A DNA stretch of 64,000 bases. Source: Nocardia albiluteola (GTDB lineage Bacteria > Actinomycetota > Actinomycetes > Mycobacteriales > Mycobacteriaceae). The translations under genes and the position numbers were made by a program. The stretch is from positions 768,998-832,997 of the forward strand of contig NZ_JAHKNI010000002.1 in NCBI RefSeq assembly GCF_018860155.1. The letters run 5' to 3'. Below are positions 1 to 8,259 of the stretch, in pieces. The notes under the pieces are model-generated. The model was given only the letters and a program-made list of their open reading frames with translations, made no database searches and was not told the DNA's origin. Position 1 is the first letter of the stretch. Each line of letters starts with the position of its first letter.

Positions 1-1904
1 TCGTGCTGACCCCCGCGGAGATGTCCCGCCTGGTGCAATCCAAGTCGGATCTGGTGCGGCTGCGCGGAGAGTGGGTGCAGGCCGACCATCGGGCGCTGGC
101 GGCCGCGGCGCAATACCTGGACGGCCGCACCGACGAAACCATCGGCTCGTTGACCCAGTTGCTCGCGGAGATCGCCGCCAGCGAGGTCCGGCAGGTGCCG
201 ATCGAGGACGTGACCGCGACCGGCTGGGTGGCAGAGCTGCTGGCGGCCGATCGCGATGCCGCACAGGTCGATCCGCCTGCTGGGCTGAAAGCCGAGCTGC
301 GCCCGTATCAGCTGCGCGGCCTGTCTTGGCTGGCGACGATGAACCGCCTCGGCTGCGGCGGCATCCTCGCCGACGATATGGGCCTGGGTAAAACCGTGCA
401 GGTGCTCGCGCTGCTGGTGCACGAAAGAGAAACGGCGACAGTAAATCCCGTACCACTGGCCGCCGCTCAGGATGTGACGGGCGCCGCCGGTTCCGATCAG
501 CCCGATGCAGACGGATCGCCCGCCGGTTCGCGACTCGATGCGACCGCTCCCGCGTCCGACTCCGATCAAGCCGAGGGGCCGGGCGTTGCGAGCAATGCGG
601 CCAACCGGCACATCGGCCCTACCCTGCTGGTAGCGCCCATGTCGGTGGTCGGCAACTGGCAGCGCGAGGCGGAGCGGTTCGCCCCGGGGCTTCGGGTAAT
701 GGTGCACCACGGTGCCGGACGTCGCTCGGGAGCGGATTTCGATGCCGCCGTGGCGGATTCGGACCTGGTGATCACGACGTATGCGCTGCTCGCTCGCGAT
801 ATCGAGGAGTTGAAGCGCCAGCACTGGCAGCGGGTCGTGCTGGACGAGGCGCAGCACATCAAGAATTCCGCCACTCGCCAGTCGCGGGCCGCGCGTGCGG
901 TGCCCGCGCGGCATCGCCTGGCGCTCACCGGAACTCCGGTCGAGAACCGGCTCGAGGAGCTGCGCTCGATCCTGGACTTCGCCGCGCCGTCCCTGCTCGG
1001 CAAGGCCTCCCAGTTCCATGCCCGCTTCGCGGTGCCGATCGAACGCGAACGCGACGCGAACGCGCTCACCCGATTGCGCACGGTCACCTCGCCGTTCGTG
1101 TTACGCCGGGTGAAGACCGATCCGGCGGTCATCTCGGACCTGCCGGACAAGATCGAGATGACGGTGCGCGCCAACCTGACCGTGGAGCAGGCGGCGTTGT
1201 ATCAGGCGGTCGTCGACGACATGCTCGCGAAACTGAAGGACGCCGAGGGCATGTCGCGCAAGGGTGCGGTGCTGGGCGCGCTGACCAGGCTGAAGCAGGT
1301 GTGCAATCATCCGGCCCACTACCTGGGCGATGGGTCGGGGGTGCTGCGGCGCGGGCAGCATCGCTCGGGCAAGCTGGGGTTGGTCGAGGACGTGCTCGAG
1401 TCGGTGCTGGCCGATGGGGAGAAGGCGCTGCTGTTCACGCAGTTCCGCGAGTTCGGCGAGCTGATCGCGCCATATCTGACCGAGCGGTTCGGCGTCCCGA
1501 TCCCGTTCCTGCACGGCGGGGTGAGCAAGAAGGGGCGCGATGCGATGGTCGAGCGATTCCAGGAGTCCGGCGGGCCGCCGCTGATGTTGTTGTCACTCAA
1601 GGCCGGCGGTACCGGCCTGAACCTCACCGCAGCCAATCATGTTGTGCACCTGGATCGCTGGTGGAACCCGGCGGTGGAGAACCAGGCCACGGACCGCGCC
1701 TTCCGGATCGGGCAGCGCCGGGACGTGCAGGTACGAAAGCTGGTGTGCGTCGACACCATCGAGGAACGCATCGACGACATGATCAGCGGCAAACAGGAAT
1801 TGGCGGATATGACTGTCGGCACGGGGGAGAACTGGATCACCGAACTGAGCACCGAGGAGATCGGCACGCTGTTCGCGCTGGGCGCAGAGGCGGTGGGTGA
1901 GTAG
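1..1904 (+). CDS. SNF2/DEAD-box family helicase-like ATPase, 5' end outside window
   Basis: This is the C-terminal two thirds of a Swi2/Snf2-family ATPase; bacterial members translocate on DNA or remodel protein-DNA complexes, exact role unknown. Seen: motif I GLGKT at residues 127-131 of the visible part, motif II DEAQ near 281, motif III LTGTPVENRLEEL, motif IV LLFTQF, and motifs V/VI (GGTGLNLTAANHVVHLDRWW, then QATDRAFRIGQ). Family members of this layout usually have several hundred more N-terminal residues, so the GTG at position 3 is probably not the true start. A low-complexity stretch of about 60 residues rich in Ala/Asp/Ser/Gly (about 144-205) separates motif I from Ia. The stop codon abuts the ATG of the SWIM protein, so the two are probably co-translated and act together. 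Confidence 0.9.
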   Translation, partial: VLTPAEMSRLVQSKSDLVRLRGEWVQADHRALAAAAQYLDGRTDETIGSLTQLLAEIAASEVRQVPIEDVTATGWVAELLAADRDAAQVDPPAGLKAELRPYQLRGLSWLATMNRLGCGGILADDMGLGKTVQVLALLVHERETATVNPVPLAAAQDVTGAAGSDQPDADGSPAGSRLDATAPASDSDQAEGPGVASNAANRHIGPTLLVAPMSVVGNWQREAERFAPGLRVMVHHGAGRRSGADFDAAVADSDLVITTYALLARDIEELKRQHWQRVVLDEAQHIKNSATRQSRAARAVPARHRLALTGTPVENRLEELRSILDFAAPSLLGKASQFHARFAVPIERERDANALTRLRTVTSPFVLRRVKTDPAVISDLPDKIEMTVRANLTVEQAALYQAVVDDMLAKLKDAEGMSRKGAVLGALTRLKQVCNHPAHYLGDGSGVLRRGQHRSGKLGLVEDVLESVLADGEKALLFTQFREFGELIAPYLTERFGVPIPFLHGGVSKKGRDAMVERFQESGGPPLMLLSLKAGGTGLNLTAANHVVHLDRWWNPAVENQATDRAFRIGQRRDVQVRKLVCVDTIEERIDDMISGKQELADMTVGTGENWITELSTEEIGTLFALGAEAVGE

Positions 1905-2669
1905 ATGCCCTTCGAGGATTACAGCAAGTACGGCAAGGCGATACCGGTCCGCGGCGGTGTCTCCTCGCGCAGTCGCCGCGGATCCTTCGCGCGCACCTGG
2001 TGGGGCCGGTCGTTCATCGATGCGGTCGAGCAGGTTGCCGACGCCGGACGGCTCGCGCGCGGGCGGACCTATGCCCGCTCCGGGCAGGTCGTGAACTACC
2101 ACATCGAGCCCGGCTCGGTGACCGCCGAGGTGCAGGGCAGTCAGCCGCGCCCGTTCACCGCGCAGCTGACCCTGCGCCGGCTGCGCGACGACCGGCTCGA
2201 CGAGGTCCTGGACCTGATCCGCGGTACGCCCGGCATGCTCGCCCAGATCGCCTCGGGCACGCTGGCCCAGGAGCTCGGGCCGCTGCTGCTGCCCACGACG
2301 GCATCCGAACTGAATTTCTCCTGCAGCTGCCCCGATGCGGGCTGGCCCTGCAAACACGTGGCCGCGGTCTGCTACATCGTCTCCGAGCGCCTCGACGAGG
2401 AGCCCGCGGTCATGCTCACCCTGCGCGGCCTGGACCTGGACACCCTCATCGGCGGGGTGCAGCGCGAGCAGGGCCCCACGGTGTCCGACGACCTGTACGG
2501 CGAGAACGTCGTCCTGCCGGAACTGCCGCGGCCCGAATTCCGTGCGGCGGTGGACGATCTGGACCCGATCCCGCTGCGGCAGGCGTTGCGCATGACCGCC
2601 GAGGACGAACGGACGGCCGAGGCGGGGCTGCGCGAGCTGCGCAAGCTGTACCAGAGCCTGGACCGATGA
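1905..2669 (+). CDS. SWIM zinc-finger protein
   Basis: A 254-residue protein with a SWIM zinc-binding motif CxCx(6)CxH: C140, C142, C149 and H151. SWIM domains bind DNA or protein partners, and bacterial SWIM proteins are commonly encoded beside SNF2 helicases. Here the ATG directly follows the helicase TAG with no spacer, which supports translational coupling and a shared function, perhaps in DNA repair or nucleoid transactions (inference). The rest of the protein shows no recognised catalytic motif. The N-terminal part is basic (SRSRRGSFARTWWGRSF), plausible for nucleic-acid contact. No signal peptide or membrane segment is visible. Confidence 0.88.
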   Translation: MPFEDYSKYGKAIPVRGGVSSRSRRGSFARTWWGRSFIDAVEQVADAGRLARGRTYARSGQVVNYHIEPGSVTAEVQGSQPRPFTAQLTLRRLRDDRLDEVLDLIRGTPGMLAQIASGTLAQELGPLLLPTTASELNFSCSCPDAGWPCKHVAAVCYIVSERLDEEPAVMLTLRGLDLDTLIGGVQREQGPTVSDDLYGENVVLPELPRPEFRAAVDDLDPIPLRQALRMTAEDERTAEAGLRELRKLYQSLDR

Positions 2670-2748
2670 GTGCACAGGACGGCTGCGCACCCGCGCGCTA
2701 CCGGATGGCCTGGGCCGCGCGGCCGCAGCAAACCGCGACGCCGCGAAC

Positions 2749-2754
2749 TATCGT
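2749..2754 (+). promoter_or_regulatory. -10 box of a probably leaderless transcript
   Basis: TATCGT lies so that a start site 6-7 bases further on coincides with the ATG at 2761, and no ribosome binding site precedes that ATG. This is the typical TANNNT layout of leaderless actinobacterial mRNAs. Inferred from spacing only. Confidence 0.45.
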
Positions 2755-2760
2755 GAGAGT

Positions 2761-3558
2761 ATGCCCGCCGGTGAGGTGACGGACGATCTCGGCGCGCCGG
2801 TGCCGCTCACGTGTCCGGTGCGGCGAGTCGTGTCCCTGGTCCCGTCGCTGACCGAGGCGATCGCGGTGAGCTGCCCGGGAATGCTGGTGGCGGCCACGCG
2901 GTGGTGCACCCATCCCGGGGATCTGGACGTGGAGCGGGTACGCGGGACGAAGAACCCGGACACCCGGCGGATCGCGCAACTGGCGCCGGACCTGGTGGTG
3001 TGCAATCAGGAGGAGAACCGGCTCATCGATGTGGAACGATTGCGGTCGGCCGGAATCCCCGTATGGGTAACCAGGATTCGAACCGTCGACGAGTCGTTCC
3101 AATCGCTGGCAAGGCTTTTCGAGGTCGCGCTGGGCGTGGACCGGCCGGCGTGGCTGGCCGAGGCCGAGGCGGTCTGGTCGCCACCGCCGCCGCGTCCGGT
3201 TCTCGACGCGGTCGTGCCGATCTGGCGGCGCCCCTGGATGGTCGTCGGCCGTGACACCTTCACCGCGGATCTGGCCCACCGCATCGGATTACGCCTCGTG
3301 CACGCCGACCGGGACGAACGCTATCCGACGGTCACCGACGCCGAGCTGGTGGCCGGGGTGAGCCTCGCGGTACTACCCGACGAACCGTACGTATTCACCG
3401 AATCCGATGGCCCGGAGGCGTTTCCGGACATTCCGGTGGCACTGGTGTCCGGCCGCGACCTCACCTGGTACGGCCCCTCGCTGGTGAGCGCCCGCGCCCG
3501 CCTGGCCGATCGGCTCACCCACGCCGTCGAGGGCGCCTCGACCCGCTCGAACCGATAG
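2761..3558 (+). CDS. BtuF-like helical-backbone metal receptor, cytoplasmic
   Basis: A 265-residue protein of the BtuF/FhuD-like periplasmic-binding superfamily: RVVSLVPSLTEAI at the N-terminus, then PGMLVAATRWCTHP and LAPDLVVCNQEENR, matching the cobalamin/metal-chelate receptor fold. No signal peptide or lipobox is present and no ABC permease is adjacent, so transport is uncertain. Members in actinobacteria are often annotated simply as helical backbone metal receptors. The ATG was chosen because it is the first in-frame start and sits 7 bases after a TATCGT -10 box. Possible link to B12 use by the nearby icmF gene is only inference. Confidence 0.8.
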   Translation: MPAGEVTDDLGAPVPLTCPVRRVVSLVPSLTEAIAVSCPGMLVAATRWCTHPGDLDVERVRGTKNPDTRRIAQLAPDLVVCNQEENRLIDVERLRSAGIPVWVTRIRTVDESFQSLARLFEVALGVDRPAWLAEAEAVWSPPPPRPVLDAVVPIWRRPWMVVGRDTFTADLAHRIGLRLVHADRDERYPTVTDAELVAGVSLAVLPDEPYVFTESDGPEAFPDIPVALVSGRDLTWYGPSLVSARARLADRLTHAVEGASTRSNR

Positions 3559-3611
3559 TCCCCGAGATCGAAACGGCCCACCGAGGAGGGCCTCCCGGGT
3601 GAAGCGGGGCG

Positions 3612-4247
3612 CTATTCCTGCGGTCCGTAGGCGCGCAGGAAGGTGTCGAGGGCGGCGTCGGCTATCGCGTCGAGTTCGGCCTCGGGGACCGGGCGGGTGC
3701 CCAGGCGGGAGTGGTATTCCAGGGGGCCGGTCAGCAGGGACAGAAAGTGTTCGGCGGCGCGGGCGGGGTCGCAGGGGCGCAGGGCGCCGCCCAGGGCCAG
3801 GCGGGCGAAGCGGTCGGCGAGGGCCTCGGCCAGGTTCAGGGACGTTCGTTCCTGCACTGCCACAGCGAGATCCGGGAATATGGACGATTCGGCGTAGGCG
3901 AGCGAGCGCAGCGCGTGGGCGCGCGCTCCGATGCAGATGCGCAGGAGTTGTTGCGCCGCGGTGGTGAGGTTCGGACGCGGGTCGCCGGCGATGTCGCGGA
4001 GCGGTTCGACCGCGGCCAGGCATTCGGCCGCGACGGCGTCGGCGGCCGCCTCCATTGTGTGCCTGAACAGGGTCTCCTTGTCGTTCAGGTGGTTGTAGAC
4101 GGTGGGTTTCGCCACGCCCGCCTCATCGGCGATCTCCTGCACACAGGTGCGTTCGTAGCCGCGACGGGCGAATACAGCGAACGCCGCGCTCAGGATGGCC
4201 TGGCGCTTGTCGATTCTTCCCCGGGGACCGGCCGTCTTCGTCACCAC
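3612..4247 (-). CDS. TetR/AcrR family transcriptional regulator
   Basis: A 211-residue TetR-type repressor. The N-terminal helix-turn-helix is clear: RQAILSAAFAVFARRGYERT, then IADEAGVAKPTVYNHLNDKE, roughly residues 14-58. The C-terminal ligand-binding part is of the AefR-like type (residues about 85-205) and gives no clue to the ligand. It is divergent from the small Dabb-domain gene at 4354, and the 106-bp gap holds repeated TTGAAC/GTTCAA half-sites, so autoregulation and control of the Dabb gene are likely. Confidence 0.9.
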   Translation of the reverse strand: MVTKTAGPRGRIDKRQAILSAAFAVFARRGYERTCVQEIADEAGVAKPTVYNHLNDKETLFRHTMEAAADAVAAECLAAVEPLRDIAGDPRPNLTTAAQQLLRICIGARAHALRSLAYAESSIFPDLAVAVQERTSLNLAEALADRFARLALGGALRPCDPARAAEHFLSLLTGPLEYHSRLGTRPVPEAELDAIADAALDTFLRAYGPQE

Positions 4248-4303
4248 CAGATTCTACCGATATGTCCATTGTGTCGAACTACAGTGTCAGCTCTTGCGGC
4301 TTC

Positions 4304-4339
4304 ACTGGTTAGTTCATTAGATTGAACCAGTAAGTTCAA
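4304..4339. promoter_or_regulatory. Candidate TetR operator between regulator and Dabb gene
   Basis: Two interleaved inverted repeats: CTGGTT (4305-4310) with AACCAG (4325-4330), and TTGAAC (4322-4327) - 6 bp - GTTCAA (4334-4339). The second ends four bases before the AGGAGG ribosome binding site of the Dabb gene, so bound protein would block its transcription. Assignment to the adjacent TetR is inference from position. Confidence 0.55.
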
Positions 4340-4353
4340 ATTAGGAGGAAGTC

Positions 4354-4755
4354 ATGATCGCTCATCTCCTGCGCTTCGCCTTCCGTGCGGACACCACCGA
4401 GGCGCAGCAGGCCAGAGTCCTGGACCTGATGCGCCGGACCGCTTCGGTCGACTCGGTGTCGTTCTCCACGGTCGGGCGGCACGTCGGCGATCCCGAGGCG
4501 GGATATACGCACGGCCTGCTGGTCGGCATCGCCGATCTGGACGCGCTCGAGCGCTACATGTATGACCCCGTGCACCTGGCCGGCGATCCGGAGATCATTC
4601 CCTTCCTGGCCAGGCTGCACGTCGGCCCGGAGATCACGGACGATGGCGATCCGCATCTCGGCGCCAAGATCGCCGAGATGCACCGGGGCAAGGTCGCGAG
4701 GTATCCCGAATGGGATCGGCTGATGAACTCGATCCCCGAGGTCACCTTCGGCTGA
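4354..4755 (+). CDS. Dabb-domain (stress-responsive alpha-beta barrel) protein
   Basis: A 133-residue protein with the Dabb ferredoxin-like fold: N-terminal IAHLLRFAF strand, the conserved GRH..GD.......THGLLVGIADLDALERYMYDPVH core, and HLAGDPEIIPFL. Such proteins dimerise into small barrels; some are cofactor-free monooxygenases or cyclases, many have no known reaction. The start is fixed by a strong AGGAGG (4343-4348) six bases before the ATG. It is divergent from a TetR gene, suggesting a small inducible detoxification module. The specific substrate cannot be read from the sequence. Confidence 0.82.
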   Translation: MIAHLLRFAFRADTTEAQQARVLDLMRRTASVDSVSFSTVGRHVGDPEAGYTHGLLVGIADLDALERYMYDPVHLAGDPEIIPFLARLHVGPEITDDGDPHLGAKIAEMHRGKVARYPEWDRLMNSIPEVTFG

Positions 4756-4764
4756 CGGCCGTCC

Positions 4765-7700
4765 TCACACGTTGCGCCGGTACTGGCCCCCGACGGTGAA
4801 GAACGCGTCGGTGATCTGCTGGAGGGTGCAGACGCGGGCGGCATCCATGAGGACCTCGAAGACGTTGTCGTCGGTGCGGGCGGCGGCCTCGAGGCGGGCC
4901 AGCGCCGCGTGGGCCGCGTCGCCGTGCTGCGCCTGAAAGTCGCGGGTGCGGTGCAGCTGCGACTGTTTTTCCTCCTCGGTGCCGCGGGCCAGTTCGATCT
5001 CGCGGTGTTCCTCGCCGTTCGGGTTGCGGAACGTGTTCACGCCGATGATCGGCAGCGTTCCATCGTGTTTGCGATGCTCGTACCGCATCGACTCGTCCTG
5101 GATGCGGCCGCGCTGGTAGCCGGTCTCCATGGCGCCCAGCACGCCGCCGCGTTCGGAGATCCGCTCGAATTCGGTGAGCACCGCCTCCTCCACCAGGTCG
5201 GTGAGCTCATCGATGATGAAGCTGCCCTGCAGCGGATTCTCGTTCATCGCCAGGCCCCATTCCTTGTTGATGATCAACTGGATGGCCAGGGCGCGGCGCA
5301 CCGATTCCTCGGTGGGCGTCGTCACCGCCTCGTCGTAGGCGTTGGTGTGCAGGCTGTTGCAGTTGTCGTACAGGGCGATGAGCGCCTGCAGGGTCGTGCG
5401 AATGTCGTTGAAGCTCATCTCCTGTGCGTGCAGCGACCGCCCGGAGGTCTGCACGTGATACTTCAGCTTCTGCGAGCGCTCGGAGGCGCCGTACTTGTCC
5501 CGCATCGTGATCGCCCAGATCCTGCGGGCCACCCGCCCGATCACCGAATACTCGGGATCCATGCCGTTGGAGAAGAAGAAGGACAGGTTCGGTGCGAAAT
5601 CGTCGATGTGCATGCCGCGCGCGAGATACGCCTCGACATAGGTGAATCCGTTGGACAGGGTGAAGGCCAGCTGGCTGATCGGATTCGCGCCCGCCTCGGC
5701 GATGTGATAGCCGGAGATCGACACCGAGTAGAAGTTGCGAACATTGTTGCGCACGAACCATTCCTGGATATCGGACATCATGCGCAGGCTGAATTCGGTG
5801 GAGAAGATGCAGGTGTTCTGCCCCTGATCCTCCTTCAGGATGTCGGCCTGGACGGTGCCGCGCACCGTGGCCAGCGTCCGAGCGCGGATATCGGCGGCCT
5901 CGTCCGGGCCGGGCTCGCGTCCCTGTGCGTCCCGGAACCGTTGCAGCGCTTGGTCCATCGCCGTGTTCAGGAAGAACGCCAGAATCGTCGGTGCGGGACC
6001 GTTGATGGTCATGGACACCGAGGTGGTGGGCGCGGTCAGGTCGAAGCCGTCGTAGAGCGCCTTCATGTCGTCCAGGGTGGCGATGGAAACCCCCGAGGTG
6101 CCGACCTTTCCGTAGATGTCGGGCCGCTCGGCCGGATCGTGGCCGTACAGGGTCACCGAATCGAAGGCGGTGGACAGGCGCGTCGCCTCGGCATGCTCCG
6201 AGAGGACCTTGAAGCGGCGGTTGGTGCGGAACGGATCGCCCTCGCCGGCGAACATCCGCGCGGGATCCTCGTTGTCGCGCTTGAACGGAAAGACCCCGGC
6301 GGTGAAGGGGAATCGCCCGGGCAGATTCTCCGCCCGCAGGAACCGTAGCAGCTCACCGTGATCGGTGAAACGCGGCAGGGCCACGCGCGGAATCGAGCTG
6401 CCCGACAGCGACGTTCGGCGCAGGGGCGTGTGAATCTCCCTGTCCCGCACCTTCACGACCTGCTCCTCGCCCCGATAGGAGTCGGCGACGGCGGGCCAGT
6501 CGCGCAGCAGTTCGGCGTTGTCGGCGCTCAGATCGGTGCGCGCGCGATCGAGGAGGTCCGACACCGCGGTATGCGCCGCGGCCGGCCCGGCCGTCGCCGT
6601 GGAGTCCGGCGACGCGGCACGCAGTTCCGCCAATACCTGCTCGAAACGCTGCACCCGCTGCGCGGCAAGCACTTCCCGCTCGGTGTCCGCGTGATAGGCA
6701 CGCACCGTCTCGGCGATCTCGGCCAGGTACCGCACTCGCGCGGGCGGAATGATCTGCGCGAACCGGGTCGAGGCCCGGGTGTCCACGCGCGGCAGCACCC
6801 CGGGCTCCAACGGCAGGCCCGACTCGGACAGCCGCTCCACCAGATGCTGATACAGCGCCGTCACGCCGTCGTCGTTGAATGTCGCCGCGCTGGTACCGAA
6901 TACCGGCATATCCTCCGGGGCGCTGCCGAACGCCTCCCGGTTGCGCACGAGCTGACGTGCCACATCGCGCATTGCGTCGGCGGCCTCTCGGCGCTCGAAC
7001 TTGTTGATGGCCACCACATCCGCGTAGTCGAGCATGTCGATCTTCTCGAGCTGCGAGGCGGCGCCGAATTCCGGCGTCATCACGTACAGCGCCGTATCGA
7101 CGTGGTCGACGATCGCCGCATCGCCCTGGCCGATGCCCGGCGTCTCCAGGATCACCAGGTCGTATCCGGCGGCCTTGCAGGCCAGGATCATCGGGTCGAT
7201 ATTGTTCGGGAGCTCGTGACCGCCGCGGGTGGCCAGCGACCGGAAGTAGACGTGGTCGCCGTCGAGCGAGTTCATCCGGATCCGGTCGCCCAGCAGCGCG
7301 CCCCCGCCGCGCCGCCGCGTCGGGTCCACCGCCAGGATCGCCACGCGGAGCTTGTCCTGCTGATCCGAGCGCAGCCGCCGGACGAGTTCGTCGGTGAGAG
7401 AGGACTTTCCGGAGCCGCCGGTGCCGGTGATGCCGAGCACCGGCACCGCGCGGGCGGCGGCCGCGGCCGTGATCGCGGCGAGATCGTCCGCCGGCAGATT
7501 GCCGACCTGCAGGCAGGTGATGGTGCGCGCCAGGGCATTTCGCTCACCGGCCAGCACCGCGTCGACCGCCGCCGGTTCCCGCGACAGGTCGACGTCGCAG
7601 TCGCGCACCAGCTCGTTGATCATGCCCGGCAGGCCCAGCCGCTGCCCGTCCTCGGGGGAGAAGATCCGTACCCCGGCCGCGGCGAGCCGGGCGATCTCCG

Positions 7701-8016
7701 GCGCCACGATCACTCCGCCGCCGCCCCCGAAGATCCGCACGTGCCCGGCGCCGGCCTCGCGCAGCGCGGCGGCCAGGTACTCGAAGTATTCGACGTGCCC
7801 GCCCTGATACGAGCTGATCGCCACGCCCTGCGCATCCTCGGTGAGCACCGCGTCGACGACCTCGCGCACGGCCCGGTTATGTCCGAGGTGAATCACCTCC
7901 GCGCCCTGCGCCTGCAGGATCCGCCGCATGATGTTGATCGCGGCGTCGTGCCCGTCGAACAGCGCCGCCGAGGTCACGAAGCGCACCGGATGCACCGGAA
8001 CGTGCAGGTCGGCCAT
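4765..8016 (-). CDS. icmF: Fused isobutyryl-CoA mutase (IcmF), B12-dependent
   Basis: IcmF interconverts isobutyryl-CoA and butyryl-CoA with adenosylcobalamin and carries its own G-protein chaperone. Seen, in order: a B12-binding domain with the base-off DGH motif (D21, H23), a MeaB-like GTPase domain with Walker A GTGGSGKSS (198-206), a linker, and a mutase TIM barrel with FPFTAGVFPF and the GxSI/MT substrate-site region. About 1,083 residues is the usual IcmF length. An upstream in-frame ATG (8028) has no ribosome binding site, whereas GGAGG lies five bases before the ATG at 8016, so the latter was chosen. It is divergent from the valine operon, which produces and consumes isobutyryl-CoA. 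Its cofactor would come from the PduO-type enzyme at 61574. Confidence 0.95.
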   Translation of the reverse strand: MADLHVPVHPVRFVTSAALFDGHDAAINIMRRILQAQGAEVIHLGHNRAVREVVDAVLTEDAQGVAISSYQGGHVEYFEYLAAALREAGAGHVRIFGGGGGVIVAPEIARLAAAGVRIFSPEDGQRLGLPGMINELVRDCDVDLSREPAAVDAVLAGERNALARTITCLQVGNLPADDLAAITAAAAARAVPVLGITGTGGSGKSSLTDELVRRLRSDQQDKLRVAILAVDPTRRRGGGALLGDRIRMNSLDGDHVYFRSLATRGGHELPNNIDPMILACKAAGYDLVILETPGIGQGDAAIVDHVDTALYVMTPEFGAASQLEKIDMLDYADVVAINKFERREAADAMRDVARQLVRNREAFGSAPEDMPVFGTSAATFNDDGVTALYQHLVERLSESGLPLEPGVLPRVDTRASTRFAQIIPPARVRYLAEIAETVRAYHADTEREVLAAQRVQRFEQVLAELRAASPDSTATAGPAAAHTAVSDLLDRARTDLSADNAELLRDWPAVADSYRGEEQVVKVRDREIHTPLRRTSLSGSSIPRVALPRFTDHGELLRFLRAENLPGRFPFTAGVFPFKRDNEDPARMFAGEGDPFRTNRRFKVLSEHAEATRLSTAFDSVTLYGHDPAERPDIYGKVGTSGVSIATLDDMKALYDGFDLTAPTTSVSMTINGPAPTILAFFLNTAMDQALQRFRDAQGREPGPDEAADIRARTLATVRGTVQADILKEDQGQNTCIFSTEFSLRMMSDIQEWFVRNNVRNFYSVSISGYHIAEAGANPISQLAFTLSNGFTYVEAYLARGMHIDDFAPNLSFFFSNGMDPEYSVIGRVARRIWAITMRDKYGASERSQKLKYHVQTSGRSLHAQEMSFNDIRTTLQALIALYDNCNSLHTNAYDEAVTTPTEESVRRALAIQLIINKEWGLAMNENPLQGSFIIDELTDLVEEAVLTEFERISERGGVLGAMETGYQRGRIQDESMRYEHRKHDGTLPIIGVNTFRNPNGEEHREIELARGTEEEKQSQLHRTRDFQAQHGDAAHAALARLEAAARTDDNVFEVLMDAARVCTLQQITDAFFTVGGQYRRNV

Positions 8017-8047
8017 GGCATCCTCCATAAGAGGCCGTCGTAAAGTC

Positions 8048-8069
8048 GATGTCCCAATAGTAGGACATC
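8048..8069. promoter_or_regulatory. Inverted repeat over the icmF promoter
   Basis: GATGTCC - 8 bp - GGACATC, a perfect 7-bp-arm repeat. Its centre contains, on the minus strand, TACTAT, a good -10 box about 40 bases upstream of the icmF start. A related copy lies at 8166-8186 on the mmsA side. Probably the operator of a regulator of both arms; the regulator is not identified. Confidence 0.6.
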
Positions 8070-8165
8070 AAAGTAATTCTACGATCGGACCCGTCGGTGT
8101 GCCAGGGGTTCGGGATGAAGCCGGCGACATGGGATGGATCACATCCCGCAGCCGTGGAATAGATG

Positions 8166-8186
8166 GACGTCCAACTATAGGATGAC
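8166..8186. promoter_or_regulatory. Second GTCC/GGAC-type repeat, mmsA side
   Basis: GACGTCC - 7 bp - GGATGAC, an imperfect copy of the repeat at 8048. It overlaps a 10-bp palindrome TGGACGTCCA (8164-8173) and a possible -10 box TAGGAT (8178-8183) for the valine operon. The paired arrangement suggests joint control of icmF and mmsA. Confidence 0.5.
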
Positions 8187-8259
8187 CGCATACCGATTGG
8201 TCCGGCCGGAAGCCGGACCGTTCTTTCGTCACACCGCACAAGTAAGGGCAGGGACTGGG

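Noticed and set aside
4909..6348. 479-codon open frame on the plus strand across icmF
   Set aside because: It is antisense to the catalytic domain of icmF. In DNA of this GC content antisense frames stay open by chance; it has no recognisable domain and no ribosome binding site.
8029..8040. Upstream regulator for the icmF/mmsA operators
   Set aside because: No gene fits between the two divergent units; the nearest TetR (3612) is tied to its own operator of different sequence.
8017..8259. Cobalamin riboswitch before icmF
   Set aside because: The gap has no B12-box-like sequence and the icmF leader would be only about 35 nt; IcmF genes are not usually riboswitch controlled.
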